From Lactifluus volemus (Eukaryota > Basidiomycota > Agaricomycetes > Russulales > Russulaceae): a DNA stretch of 64,000 nucleotides. Location of the stretch: the NCBI GenBank assembly GCA_022376515.1, contig WTXI01000003.1, forward strand, positions 1,488,001 through 1,552,000, given 5' to 3'. This document shows, in pieces, positions 36,901 through 48,854 of this stretch. The notes beneath the pieces were generated by a model. That model had not been told where the DNA came from and made no database searches. It saw nothing but the letters and a program-made list of their open reading frames with translations. Position 1 is the first letter of the stretch. Each line of letters starts with the position of its first letter. The translations under genes were made by a program, and so were the position numbers.

Positions 36901-38949
36901 CGTAATCGCGTTTTGCCCGGTGTCGGGAGCAAACGTGGTGCCTAAAACCTCTGATAGCGAATTACACGGGATGGAGGCGGAACTCCTTCAACGGCTCGAG
37001 TCACACAATTCGATAAATGAAATCCTGATTATAAAACCTGTGTTGTATGTGTTTTGGAACCAAGTTGGAGGACGTGGCGTTGGAACTTGCGCAAAATGGG
37101 TGTTGACAAGGAGGCACATGATAATAGGCGCTACGCCTCCAACCAGGGCTGTTGCCGGCCACGAGGTTACAGGAGAGTGAGGGATTTTTTATTTTCGTGG
37201 ATACCTGGGAACCCAGTTCCTCAACATGGTTATAGTACTACTCCTATGATCAGTGGTCACAAGACTTTCCGCCGGGTAGTTGCGTATGTTGCAAAAAAAA
37301 AACCTTTCACAGTGCTCACGAGGTGATAAATAGCACAAGAATTTCCGAATTTTGTCTCCTCGGAACACCCGGCGCAACCCGAGGGCGTGCAATATACTTT
37401 AAGAAATCGGCAACAGAGTTCGCCAGGGCCATGTTCAATGGCAACGGGCGGAGTCGTATAGTGCATGTTACCATGCTGCGTGCGTCATCCATGTATCACG
37501 GATATGAATAAAATGACAGGGGGACATTTGGGAATTGCGTGACGATGAAGACGATGCGAACTGTATGATGAAAATTCCAAACGCGAAGCAGAAGTCGCCG
37601 CACAAGTGAGGCGGCCAGAATCCGCTCGTGTGTGCGCATTGGGCAGACTGCGAAACGATATCGAGGTAAGGAAGGCTTGTGTACGAATAGAACGCGCGTG
37701 GGATCAGGCCGAGTAGAAGTGCCATCTTTGGACGTAAGTGGGCTCCATGGCAGTGGATCGTTTAGAGAATGAGTTCTGTCATGTATGAGAATAAGCATGC
37801 ATATCGCGCGATAGGCTCACGGCATCGTTGAAAAGTTCCGAAGGGGGGTTGCCGAAGGGGCGAGGGTTCGCGAGGTTACTGACAGATAACATGTACTGAT
37901 TCTTTACCAGTTAATCTAAAAGGTTGAGAGACAAGTAACAGACACGTAATTGCTCGAGCAGCAGGAGACGTGTCACCGTTACATAGGCTCTCCCGAACTG
38001 TTCGGCCTTGCAGGGCCGAGCGATAGGCGATGGCGGCACTAGCTACGCTCAAATCCAAGAATGGTAGGTGAACATGAAGGAAAGAGATGGGCGTTGATGT
38101 AGGTCTGGATCGTCGGCACACCGACATCACTGACCAATGGAGCGTAATGTACCGATCACGCCCTCCAGTTAGTTAGTGGACGAAAGAGTGAAACATGTTC
38201 AGGTTACTGATCAGAGCCGGAGGGCGCGGATCACCCACTGAGAGAGCTGTGCATGAGCATGGGAATGCATGTCCGCTACGGAGGCATCCCCGTCTCCTGC
38301 AAGAGGAAGAAGCGTCAGTGGCAGACGCTCTAGAGCGCGGGGGAAAGCCGGAAATATAATAAGAAAATACAGATTCCGAGTGGATGCGAAAAGGCAAAGG
38401 CCTTGCTTTGAAACCTGCTCCGCGGGGTAAACATCAACAGTAGCTTGGGAAATGCCACAGAGGCAGCTGCTAGCTAGTGCCCCCTTCTCTATCTTTGTTA
38501 TCACGGACTGTCACATTCGCAAGAAAACAATGCCGGGTACATGTTGTGCGTGCCCCTGTTGAAAAGATGAGAAGTACAGTATACCCAATCCCCATAAGGG
38601 CACCCAACACAATAAGGCAGGAGAAAATGCCCCAGCTGGAAATTAATATGATACCAGCCTTGCCATGGACTGCTGTCTTACGGCACCTAGGAAAAGACCG
38701 CTCAGGGTTTGAACGGGAATTCGGCTGCAGCTCAGAGATCATTCATAAGTGGGGTGTTGAAGAGAGCTGGATTTAGATAGGGTGCCTTGGAGATCACAGG
38801 ACTGCCTTGTAGTACAGTATCACGTTAGGTGGTTTGAGCGGAGCAAGGCGGGTAAGAAGGCGGGAACCCACTAGTTGAGAACGGCTGACGTAATTGTACA
38901 ATACCTTCTCTCGAGTTGAGACAGAGAAACCTCGGACAAGGACCTCGAC
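30977..38949. other. 8-kb gene-poor region
   Basis: 31000-31450 should be the 5' leader/promoter of the Ecl1-like gene: a nine-G run near 30980, and CT-rich on the minus strand. Beyond it no gene is recognised. At 37470-38745 on the minus strand a series of short frames contain hydrophobic runs (for example GIILISSWGIFSCLIVLGAL near 38620, and SGFWPPHLCGDFCFAFGIFI near 37600). These might be exons of a decayed multi-span membrane protein, but no family motif supports a call. There are A/T homopolymers near 32170, 32200, 35285, 35410, 35470 and 35530, and a GAGGTGAGGCGAGGCGAGGTGAG direct-repeat patch at 36330-36355. Confidence 0.4.
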
Positions 38950-41410
38950 ATGGATGTAGTCAAAGCTGTCGAGACTTACATCGTTAAAATGATCACCGTA
39001 CCTTCAGCGATGAAGGTATTGCTTCTCGATTCCCATACCGTACGTCATGGTGCTATACAATGTCTTAGTGTTGATTATCTCCTAGACCCCGATAGTGTCC
39101 CTCGCGTCTACGCAATCAATCCTTCTCTCACACCAAGTCTACCTCACTGACCGCATCGATAACAACAAACGTGAACGCATGGCTCATATGAAGTGCATAT
39201 GCTTTCTCCACAATAGTGAAGACAGTCTCGGTGCCCTGGAGGCTGAGCTAAAGGAACCGAAATACGGAGAGTATTACTTGTGTCAGTGGGTGAATGCCAT
39301 CTCTTTCTGGCACGGCCGTGACCGTCTTTTTACACCTCTATTCCTTAGACTTCAGCAATATCCTGACCAAAACCGCTATCGAGCGCTTAGCGGATGCAGA
39401 CGAATACGAGGCCGTGCGGGAAGTCCAGGTGATTGTTTACTTACTTCTATTATCACACGGTCAAGGTTTTGAACTCGCTTGATTTAACTAGGAATACTTT
39501 GCTGATTATGCGCCTCTCCTCCCCTCTCTCTTCACCCTTAATTATACACCTTCACCTACCACTCCGTTATCCGGCACATCTCCAGGCACTTGGGATGCAA
39601 AGGCATTGGATCGGCATGTCCAAGGGCTGATCGCCGTGATGCTCAGTTTGAGGAAGAAGCCACTTATCCGGTATGAGAAGATGAGTGCTATGGCGAGGAA
39701 GCTCGCCGTCGAGTTGCATGTACGTTACGAGTTCTTTCTTTCTTCTTCGAATGATCGTGTTTGACTCGCCCTAAGAATCGGGTCCAATCCGAGGCGCAGC
39801 TGTTTGATTTCCGGCTAACGCAAGTTCCGCCGTTGCTCCTGATCCTGGATCGACGAAACGACCCTGTCACACCCATGCTCTCTCAGTGGACATATCAAGC
39901 GATGGTCCATGAACTATTGGGGATCCGTAATGGCCGTGTCGATATGAGTACGGTGCCGGATATTCGTCCTGAGCTCTCGGTACGCTTCCACGCAAAGCTG
40001 CATGTTTGCCTCGCTTACCCCTCGCAGGAAATCACACTGACGACATCAACGGACCCGTTCTTTCAAGCAAATCACCTCGCAACCTTTGGCGATCTCGGGA
40101 CTGCGCTCAAGTCGTACGTACAGTCATACCAGGCACGCTCCCTGGCGCACCAGCCATCTTCAGTCAATTCGATATCAGAAATGAAACAATTTGTGGAGGA
40201 ATATCCAGAATTTAGGAAGCTTGGCGGGAACGTGAGCAAGCACGTGGCGCTCGTAGGGGAGCTCAGCCGGCTTGTGGAAAAGGACAAACTTTTGGAGTTG
40301 GGAGAAGTGGAGCAAGGTCTTGCGACGAGAGCAGGGACAGATTTGAAGGTGCGACCACTTTATCCTGACCACGGTTGTGTTGATGATGGTATATGCAGAA
40401 CGTTCAAGCCTTCATTGCTGACAACAGCGTCTCTCCACGGAACAAACTCCGCCTCCTGATCTTGTACGCATTGAGATACCAAAAGACGCAAGCAACGCAC
40501 ATTGCGTCGCTCATCACCCTCGCATTGCAAAATGGTGTTCGGCAAGAGGATGCCCGGGTGAATATGCCGCGTTGTTTGAGCTGCCAACACATGATATTGA
40601 CCCCGTCTCCAAGCTGGTATATGTTATCCTCAATATCGCTGGCGCTGATCATCGTCAAGATGACCTCTATTCGACCGAGTCGTTACTCGCCTTGGGACGT
40701 TCGGCATTAAAGGGGCTGAAGGTCGGTTGTTTCAAGCCTGATTGTATATGTAGCTCACGTCATGATGCCAGGGGGTGGAAAATGTATACATGCAACACAC
40801 GCCGCACTTGTCCGAAACGCTGGAAAATCTTTTCAAGGGCAAACTTAAAGAGAGTAGTCATCCATTCTTGGAGACTGCGGGGCCGAACGCGGGTCTTCAA
40901 CGGTACGTTTTGTAACCAGGGCAAAGTTTCGTCATTATGGACTTGTGGATCCAGCCCTCAAGATGTGATTATTTTCGTCATTGGAGGCACCACGTATGAA
41001 GAAGCGAGAACGGTCGCTCTGCTCAATCAAGAGCCAGCTTCCAGTAATACAGGGGGAGCACGTCTCTTGCTGGGCGGGACTTGTGTGCATAACTCGGCGA
41101 GGTGGGTATTCGCCCAATCTTTCCCTGAAAAAGTTCCCTTAATTCTTGCAGTTTCCTCGAGATGATGGATCTCGCGGCGGCGAGTTTCCCGGCGTCTGTG
41201 TATGAGCCACCGCCAGAATCAGCTTCGAGTGCACCGGCGTTGAACGTGAATCTTGGGAATGTGAGCTTGAGTTTGGGCGGGCCAGCTGGAACGGGTGTAT
41301 ATCGGACGAGCGGTGAGACGAGCGGACTGCAAGCAGATGGGATACGGGATGGGATGCGGAATTTGCTAGGCAAGGTGAAGCAAGGTGTGGATAGGATCGG
41401 CTTACAATAG
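38950..41410 (+). CDS. VPS45: Sec1/Munc18 protein VPS45
   Basis: Sec1/Munc18 regulator that binds endosomal syntaxin (Pep12/Tlg2 in yeast) and promotes SNARE assembly in Golgi-to-endosome/vacuole traffic. Eleven exons splice without any frame break: [177 protein letters not shown] and [26 protein letters not shown] is the Sec1 domain 2 signature, and [12 protein letters not shown] is typical of VPS45. The C-terminal exon after PPPES is low-complexity and ends DRIGLQ. The stop is 104 bp upstream of ERV46 on the same strand. Confidence 0.95.
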
Positions 41411-41514
41411 AGCCACGTAGCAGCCAGCGCTTATTTACATTTCATCATTTCCACTTCCCGCTGCCTTCTTCCCTCTCACTTTTATTTCTACTTCATATTC
41501 TCTCATTATTCAAA

Positions 41515-43191
41515 ATGCCTGCAAAGGGCTTATTCGGCGGTCTCAAGGCTATGGATGCCTTTGGAAGGTCCGTCATGCTCCCCAGAGTCGCTAGCACGAG
41601 CACACAACCAACACTACTCATCAAACGTGCAGACCATGGAAGACGTCAAGGTTAGAACACGCACGGGAGCGTTTCGTATGTACAGTCTTGGCTGCATGAG
41701 ATGAATTAAAGTGGTCTGGTTTGACCTTGGGCTTCCAGTGACCCTCGTCTCTGCTGCAATCATTTTGTCCTTCACATTTATGGAGTTTTTCGACTACCGA
41801 CGAGTCAATATGGACACTGCGGTAACTGTCGACCGGAGTAGAGGAGAAAGATTGACCGTACATCTCAATATGACGTTTCCAAGAGTTCCATGCTATTGTG
41901 AGCCCCACTGTGCACCTCCCGCTGCCGTCATTCGCCTCACTATTCCCAGTATTATCGCTCGACTTGATAGACATAACTGGCGAGCTCCACACGATATCAC
42001 ACATAATGTCGTCAAGACTCGTCTCACGGACGCAGGGACGGTTGTACCTGGCTCGCAGATTGGAGAGCTCCGTAACGACATCGATAGACTGAACGAGCAG
42101 CGTTCGACCGAATTTTGTGGCTCGTGTTATGGCGGTGACCCCCCGGAGGGTGGATGCTGCAACTCGTGCGATGCCGTCCGTGAAGCGTACTTTCGGAAAG
42201 GCTGGAGTTTCAGCGACCCGAGTTCGATTGACCAGGTGCGGATCTTTGCCCCTTTCCCCCCTTCTATCACAATTCGCGTGCCGACTTCCGAGCGTGGACA
42301 TAGTGCGTGAAGAACATTGGTCCGAGCGCATTCAAGAGCAGTCATCTGAGGGTTGTAACGTCGCCGGTCTCATACGGGTGAACAAGGTTATTGGGAACAT
42401 CCAAATCACGCCTGGGCGCACCTTTCAAGCAGCTCGGTCCCAGATTTACGACTTTGTGCCATATCTGAAAAATGATGGCAATCGTCATGACTTTTCACAC
42501 ACTATACAGTACTTGTACTTTACTGCGGATGACGAGGCGGACGAGTCCAAGGCGCAAGTTAGCAAGGAGATGCGTGAGCGTCTGGGTATCTATCATAACC
42601 CACTTGATGAGCATGTAGCAAGGGTGTGTCACCTTTTTTTAAACCTTTATTCCGAACGGTTTGAACGCGTTCGATACAGACGTCAAAAGCGCAATACATG
42701 TTTCACTACTTCCTCAAGATCGTTTCAACACAATTCCGCACATTAGACGGCCAGACCGTCAACTCGCACCAATATAGCGCCACCCATTTCGAACGCGACC
42801 TCTCTACGGGCCAGAGCGGTAACACGGATGAAGGTTTACGGATACAGCACGGTGCTTATGGTATACCGGGTCAGTGCAACGTCCGGTCGGTCTCTGTTCT
42901 CTGGTAACTGACCTCGAAACGACCACGTAGGCGTGTTCATCAATTACGAAATTTCACCTATTCTCGTCGCGCACCATGAAACACGCCAGTCATTTGCGCA
43001 CTTTTTGACCTCGTTTGTCTTCTTCACCCCTAATTTTTAGACTGCCCTGACACGCAAAAACCAGAACGTGTGCCATCGTGGGTGGCGTGCTCACGGTAGC
43101 TTCCATCCTTGATAGCGCCCTCTTCGCAACGCAACGTAGCATCAAGAAGAGTGCCGCAACGAACGGGCATATGAATGGCAAGCTGATGTGA
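41515..43191 (+). CDS. ERV46: ERV46/ERGIC3-type COPII vesicle cargo receptor
   Basis: ER-Golgi cycling membrane protein; with Erv41 it retrieves and carries cargo in COPII vesicles. MPAKGLFGGLKAMDAFGR, intron, TMEDVKVRTRTGAF, intron, then LTLVSAAIILSFTFMEFFDYRR is the first membrane segment. The lumenal domain carries VDRSRGERLTVHLNMTFPRVPCY, LLSLDLIDITGELH, the cysteine cluster CGSCYGG..GCCNSCDAVREAY, SSEGCNVAGLIRVNKVIGN and MFHYFLKIVSTQFRTLDG. GVFINYEISPI precedes the second span (CAIVGGVLTVASILDSALF). The end is NGHMNGKLM with TGA at 43189-43191. Two single-base breaks are apparent: near 41990 (between GELHT and ITHNVVKTR) and near 42304, after the SIDQ intron, where the conserved REEHWSERIQEQ frame is one base off. 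Both are probably sequence errors because all motifs are intact. Confidence 0.88.
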
Positions 43192-43403
43192 GTTTCTATG
43201 ACTACATCCCTGTAATTTTCCAGATGGTCCCGTCCACATGCACTTTAATCTTCGCGTGCGTAATACATGGAACGTTCCACAAATTTGTGATACCTTGTGC
43301 CATCCATTTATGATACGGTTTTGGAAAAGCATAATTTACAGAAAAAAATAACGAGGGCGTTAGGGAATAAATACAACCTTTAACAGAAGGACGAAGATCT
43401 GTG

Positions 43404-44952
43404 TCATCTTCGCCGCTTCGCACGTGCAGCACTCCCTGGCCCGATTTCCGTCGTCCTACGCTTCTGCGCCGAGGCGTTCGTAGTTGGTGGGCGTTGCGCC
43501 GTGACATTAGTGACGCTCTTGCGACGCGGAGGCCGCGGGATGTGGATTTCGTGCGTAAGGCGGGGCTTGTGAGGAGTATCCTGTGAAAAAAAAAAAAAAA
43601 GTTGTTGGGGATCAGACCGAGTGAGATTGGTTGGAAGGGAGAGAAGAAGGACAGACCTTCAAATTGGCGTACATCATCAGTTCGTCGTCTTCCTCGTCCG
43701 GTTCGTGGCAGATATGTTTTCGGCCCCATGGGACGGTCTTGTCGCGCGCAGAGAGCGCAATGCCCATCATCGCGTTTTCGACTTCGGCCTCGGTCCCCTC
43801 TTCTATGAAGACTTCCTCGTTCACGTATTCAACATCATCAATCTCGTCATTTGACAGTGCTTCTGCCTCTCCATCATCCAAAGGCGCAACCTCGCTTCTG
43901 CGATGATGCGAACCGGCACTGGACTTGCGCCGTCTCGCATCATCACCACGGGCAGTGGCAGTGGGCGTCGATGTCGGGTGCACGATGGGGGCGGCGTCTG
44001 GTAGTGGTGATTGCTCCGCGTCCAGCTGGTCGTAACCCTCTTCTTCCTCTTCTTTTACGGGGACTTCGATCACCGCTTGGACACGTCGAACTACGCGTGG
44101 GGCTGGTAGTGGTAGCGTTTTTGTGGGTGAGAGTGGATGGGGGTGGTGGCGATTGTCGACCCGCACGGTGGATGACGATGCGGACGCGCGCTTTGTTGAC
44201 GAAGTCGCGGACGAATCACCTGTTGGGTTCGGGATCCGCTTTGGTGTGCGTGCAAGGGTAGCCTGTATCGGACAAGGATCATGTGTGACAATGGTGTGAT
44301 GTCGAGGGGTGATTATACATTCGTCAAGAGAGTGAGCGGGCGTACCATACCTGAGAGGATAGCTGGTTGAGGAGGCGCGTGTGCTCGGCGTCGACACGAA
44401 GGAATTGGTCCTTCCAGGCCTGGATTTCTCCACGTAACGTCTCCTCCAGACGCAGACATTGGTCTTTCCATTGTTGTGCCTCTTGACGGAGCTGCACGAC
44501 CAGTTCCGCTTGGTGGGCGTTCTATACGACCGATATGGTCAAATGAGAACAATGTAAAAACTCAAGCGGGCTGTACTGCCCACCACGATCAATGCTCTAT
44601 CCGACTACCGCGAGCGTGAGGGTAAGCATGGGAATAGAGGAAGGAAGAGGAGAAAAGGAGGACGCGCCTCGGACTTCCACTTGTCCACCTCTGCAACCCA
44701 ACTTCGCGTTTGGTCTTTGCTAGCGTTGAGATCTCGAAGCGCATCGTCACGTTCGCATCGCAGAGCACGAAGATCATCGTCTGCCTGAATTAATCTTGCG
44801 CGCGTTCCTTGTTGGTATGCGCCGAGCTGAGAATGAGACGAGTGAGCGAGAAAACTTGTGAGCAAGATGCTATAATTGCGACGTACTGCAGAGACAGTTG
44901 CTTGAGAGAACTGGTTGAAGGCATCCGTTATTGCAATGGAAAGATCCGACAT
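43404..44952 (-). CDS. Coiled-coil protein with acidic middle and basic C terminus
   Basis: Start MSDLSIAITDAFNQFSQATV at 44952. Introns separate short exons that form a continuous heptad-rich coiled coil: GAYQQGTRARLIQADDDLRA, LRDLNASKDQTRSWVAEVDK, NAHQAELVVQLRQEAQQWKD and WKDQFLRVDAEHTRLLNQL (about 44350-44810). A Ser/Thr/Pro-rich linker follows, then an acidic stretch (VKEEEEEGYDQLDAE; DEIDDVEYVNEEVFIEEG). The motif VPWGRKHICHEPDEEDDELM comes next. After an intron whose 3' end is a long T run, a final basic exon finishes with RAKRRR (TGA 43404-43406), a plausible nuclear localisation signal. I do not recognise a named family; uncharacterised agaricomycete homologues are likely. The 98-bp gap to the NTPase gene suggests a shared divergent promoter. 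Confidence 0.72.
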
Positions 44953-45050
44953 TTAAGAGAGACCGTCGTTCGTCGTCAACCCGGTCCGTGACTTTTATCA
45001 TCAGTCACGAGTGGCCTCAACCCCTTAACCGTAACCTTGACTGACACCCA

Positions 45051-47978
45051 ATGGAACAAATCCAACTTGATGACCATCTTTCTACCTCTTTGGAGCGTAC
45101 CGTCCCTGTACTTCGTATCCCTGACCGAGCCATCCAACGTGCGTGCAATCGACTTGAGGGGATGATCGAGGAGGAAGACTCGGACGATCTTTCGCTGGAT
45201 TTGCTTTTCTTCACTATCGAGTGCGCTCTCGAGAAGGAGAAGTGTTCAGAAATGACCCAAACAATCACAAGCCGTGAACAATTCTTTGCTAATGTCGAAC
45301 ACCACGGGAAGGAAGAATTATTGGCCTTAGTAAGGGATGCAGCACGCAGGACAGCCTGGCGCGATTTGCTACTCAATGGTACACGTCCCACTTTTGATAA
45401 CCGGGTCTGCCTTCACGCCGTCTGTCCAGATGTTTTTCTGAAGACTCTGAAGAAGCCAATCTCGGAATCTTCCTGGGCATCCCTCTCCGACACAGACCTG
45501 TTGATGGACGGTCCGCATAAATGCACATTTCGCTCAATGTGTTTTTAATCACCTATGATGACAGCTGTCGTAGAAGCGTGGAACTTCCCTTTCCAAGGCT
45601 GTGTAGCAGATGCACTTCTCATGACAATCTCGAGTTACCTCGACAGGCGAAGATCAGTCTATGCGCGATCTACCAGTTTCGTGAATTCATCGGGAACGGG
45701 CAAGTCTCGTGCCGTAGACGAAGTGGCGAAGAGCGTTATTGTAGTGCCCATGTGCCTCCGCGAAAGTGGAAGCCGAGGTGCTGTGTATCGCTCGCTCTTC
45801 TTTGCTGCTTGCTTATAGCCTAACTCTGAACAGGGTTTCCTCCCCCTGACGAGGCGTTGCGGACATGGTTGACTAGATTTGCGGTTGATCAGCTCGCCGC
45901 TGCACAGAGGCTACATGGTTTCGTTTATTCGATCTTGACCGTCACCTACAATCATCTGGTGACCATTGCGTCTAATTGGAGTGGTGATTATTCTGTAGTT
46001 TGTTTTTGGATCATGTGTCAATGACGTTGCAGGTACCAGCCCGCTACCGACCTTTCTGATAGGGACATCGGAGATCTTTCTGAAGCAAAGCAGGATGTAA
46101 GGACGCGCCAAAGGATGTTGGCCCTTGCCTTCCGTGACCGGATGACAGCGGATCAAACATTCCAAAGTCCAAATTCTTATCGCCAAATCTTCTTCGAGGA
46201 GGTAATTCAACTTGCCACCAAAGTGAGTTTTACTAGTGCTTTACTATTTGTGAGGATAATGTTCTTTAAGTTTATAATGAAAACGTGCAGGACCCTTATA
46301 TATCCCTGTATCCAGGCCAGCGAGTAGCCGAAGCAGGAATGAATCTCTCACGGTTCCTTGACCCGAAAGGATTACTTGGCTCAACCGAGGGGCCACGGCA
46401 CCCACTCGTTATTCTTGCATTTGATGAGGCACATATACTCACAAATACTCCAAAGAACCAAACCTGGACTGTGTTTTCGGAACTGCAACAGGTTCTGCAC
46501 AAACTCGTCACCCAACCGATCTTCTTCTTATTCCTTTCGACTTCAGGAAGGTGTCAATTCTACCCAGAGATTCAGTTGGGCCCTCCTTCCCTTTGGCACG
46601 CTGACCTTTCACCTTTAAATCCGATATCGGGGATCAGTTTTGACGACCTCGCACTCCCTGCGAAGGAATACGATATCGAGTTATCTGATGTGGTGACGAC
46701 AAAGTGGATATCTCACTTAGGCCGCCCACTGTATGACCACCTCCAGTCACGACGAGGTTTCAAAGCAGCTTACTGCCCACTTGTAATAGGTTTGGGTCTT
46801 TTTATGATGCTTTGCCGGAGATAAAACAAGATGATGAGGTTGTGCTTCTTGCTAGGGCAAAGTTACTAGTCGGCCGATCTACGCTCACTGACATAAACGG
46901 GCCAGGCCCTCTAGCATGTCTCTCATTTCGCTTCGCTTTGGAATTCAATCTCGCGGATGAGAAAGCTCGCAACGTGGTTCTTGAACAAATTGAGCGCCAT
47001 ATGCGACTTTGCGTTGTGGCGACTGCAGGATTCAAAACTCTAGTCACCATCGCTGGGTCGGAACCGCTTTTAGCCGAGGCCGCCCGCTATCTTTTGGACT
47101 CAACCTACAAGAGCCCTGTGCATCACCTAGCAAATCATCCAGACCTGAATTGTGTTGAGCGTGGCCAGCTTGGCGAGCTAGTTGCGGCACTCCTTATCAT
47201 GCGGGCGCGTGATGCTTCTTCATCACTCTCCAAGAGATCAGTATACGTCACTGACTTCATGGAGGCCTTGCTTCCGTCTTCTGCGTACAAGAAGTTGAAA
47301 AAGGCTCGGCCGAATCATTGGCGTACAGGCGAGAGACGCCCATTCGAACGAACGTTCAAGGATTATGAAATGTGGTTCAACCACGTCATCCGGACTAGAA
47401 GCTATGACATGATCAATATCGAGTCCCTCTGGAAATTTATCACGAGGGGCGCGATGGTGGTCGTGTGCGCCGGTAAACAACGTGGCGTTGACATCGTCCT
47501 GCCCATTTGTGACCCGAATAGGACCCTTTCGCGTCACAATGTGACAGCGATCCTTATCCAGGTCAAGACGGACAAATCGTTTCAGCATGATATCAGACAA
47601 AACTTGTTTGACGCGATGGATCCATTCCTATTAGGCCTGTTCTCTGATGGGGACTCGCCGCTGCCGATCATTCGAATGGTCTTTGCCCTTGGTTCTGATC
47701 AACCCGGCATTTTCTTTCCCGCTGTGACCGAGTTCAGATATCGCGGTGAACAGTTCACCTCATATGATGTGTGGTGTGCCGGACTATCGCCAGCAACATT
47801 CAAGGACATTGACGATGATCTGGCCTCATACCGTACACTGTTGAGACCCTTTCTCCAGCCCCAATACATGTGCGAGTTGCGGGAAATCGAGGGTCAGAGT
47901 TCACACGAAATGACGAGAGCAAGTAGAAGATGCATGCGAAAGATGGATCCACTGGCTGAAGAAAAGGTGGAGTATTAG
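45051..47978 (+). CDS. P-loop NTPase with C-terminal PD-(D/E)XK-like nuclease domain
   Basis: A seven-exon gene, about 890 aa when spliced. An N-terminal helical header (RACNRLEGMIEEEDSDDLSL to LVRDAARRTAWRDLLLNG) is followed by a linker. The P-loop domain has Walker A NSSGTGKSR (45683-45710), VVPMCLRESGSRG, FPPPDEALRTWL and Walker B ending ILAFDEAH (46408-46434), then FFLFLSTSGR, a sensor-like strand. After HLGRPLFGSFYDALPE come a helical part and a region with RGVDIVLPI (47484-47507) and ILIQVKTDK (47551-47577). The D...(Q/E)-x-K spacing on predicted strands is the core of restriction-endonuclease-like nucleases. The overall plan, header-NTPase-nuclease, resembles Crinkler-RHS-type NTPase/REase effectors described in eukaryotes; that relation is inferred. 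No signal peptide. One intron (GTATGACC...AATAG, about 46731-46791) is needed to join the Walker B part to the C-terminal 388-codon frame. All frames join cleanly. Substrate and target unknown. Confidence 0.72.
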
Positions 47979-48304
47979 CTGGTTGGTATGTCACAATTGA
48001 ATTGACTGATGTATGTGACGATTGAGAGGGGAGAAAGAATAGTACTTGTACAATACACGTTTCATGATTTGTAGCTTTTGAACGGCTGCAGGGTCAAGAC
48101 GCGCGTGCACGGGGCGAACGGGGGGCGCTGCTCATGCATGGCCCCGCATCCCCTCTGTCAGCTCACTGCCAACCGCTAACGCCCCTTTCCGTATTTTTTT
48201 AAAAGTAAAGGAAAAGGAGAAAGAAGAAAAAAAAATAAGAAAGAGGTGAAAGAAGGTTTGGAGTTGAGAGAAAGAAAGAGAGGAGTGAGCTGGACTCGGT
48301 CACC
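47979..48304. other. Intergenic region with purine-rich tract
   Basis: Downstream of the NTPase gene. 48201-48290 is almost entirely A/G on the plus strand with a nine-A run. It may be the 3' UTR end, or the flank of the adjacent LINE remnant. Confidence 0.5.
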
Positions 48305-48854
48305 CATCATCAGTTACCAGAGACAGGTCGCCAAGAACGCGGCCATCGATACACGGGGCTCCCGCTGGCGAAACAACGACCGCCGCTCTAAAGCATACGT
48401 TACCCTCCCCGTCCCGCCAACAGGCAAATTCCCTCTGGTCATACAAGGTTCGAAAGGCTGCGAGCGCGCAGTCTTCTCCACCTTCCACCTCCCCCCTTAT
48501 TTGCTTCATCACGGGCCATGCGTTCGTTGGAGCGTACTCCGCAAGATTTCGCCCCGAACAAACAACCGGCTACCCCTGCGGCGCCCCCTCCAGACTGTTG
48601 AACACGTCATCACAGCCTGCCCGCTCCACGTTATGGCCTGGCGTGATATCCTCCTGCCGGTTGACCCCGATCTCTCACTTCCCATCCTACTGGGCACATC
48701 CCAGGGCGGTGAAGCCATGATGAGATTCCTCAAAGCCACCCGCGCCTGCATGCTTCCACAACAAACATGGGACCCAGGCCCACCGGATAGATGCAAGATA
48801 GCCCGCATTACTTACGCACTACACCCTCCACGCAAACGTCCTGTTCTCCGCTAA
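48305..48854 (+). mobile_element. LINE (non-LTR retrotransposon) C-terminal remnant
   Basis: The translated stretch resembles the end of a fungal non-LTR retrotransposon ORF2 after the RNase H domain. PLQTVEHVITACPLHVMAWR matches the degenerate CCHC-like 'x-ETxEHxxxxCPxxxxxR' tail, and DLSLPILLGTSQGGEAMMRFLKAT matches the 'LSLPxLLGTxxGxEAxxxFL' ending seen in Agaricomycete elements. Only about 550 bp remains, the first cysteines of the knuckle are lost, and no reverse transcriptase core is present nearby, so it is inactive. It lies between the intact NTPase-nuclease gene and its broken paralog. Confidence 0.6.

Noticed and set aside
41621..42331. 236-codon minus-strand open frame
   Set aside because: Entirely antisense to ERV46 exons, whose family motifs are clear on the plus strand.
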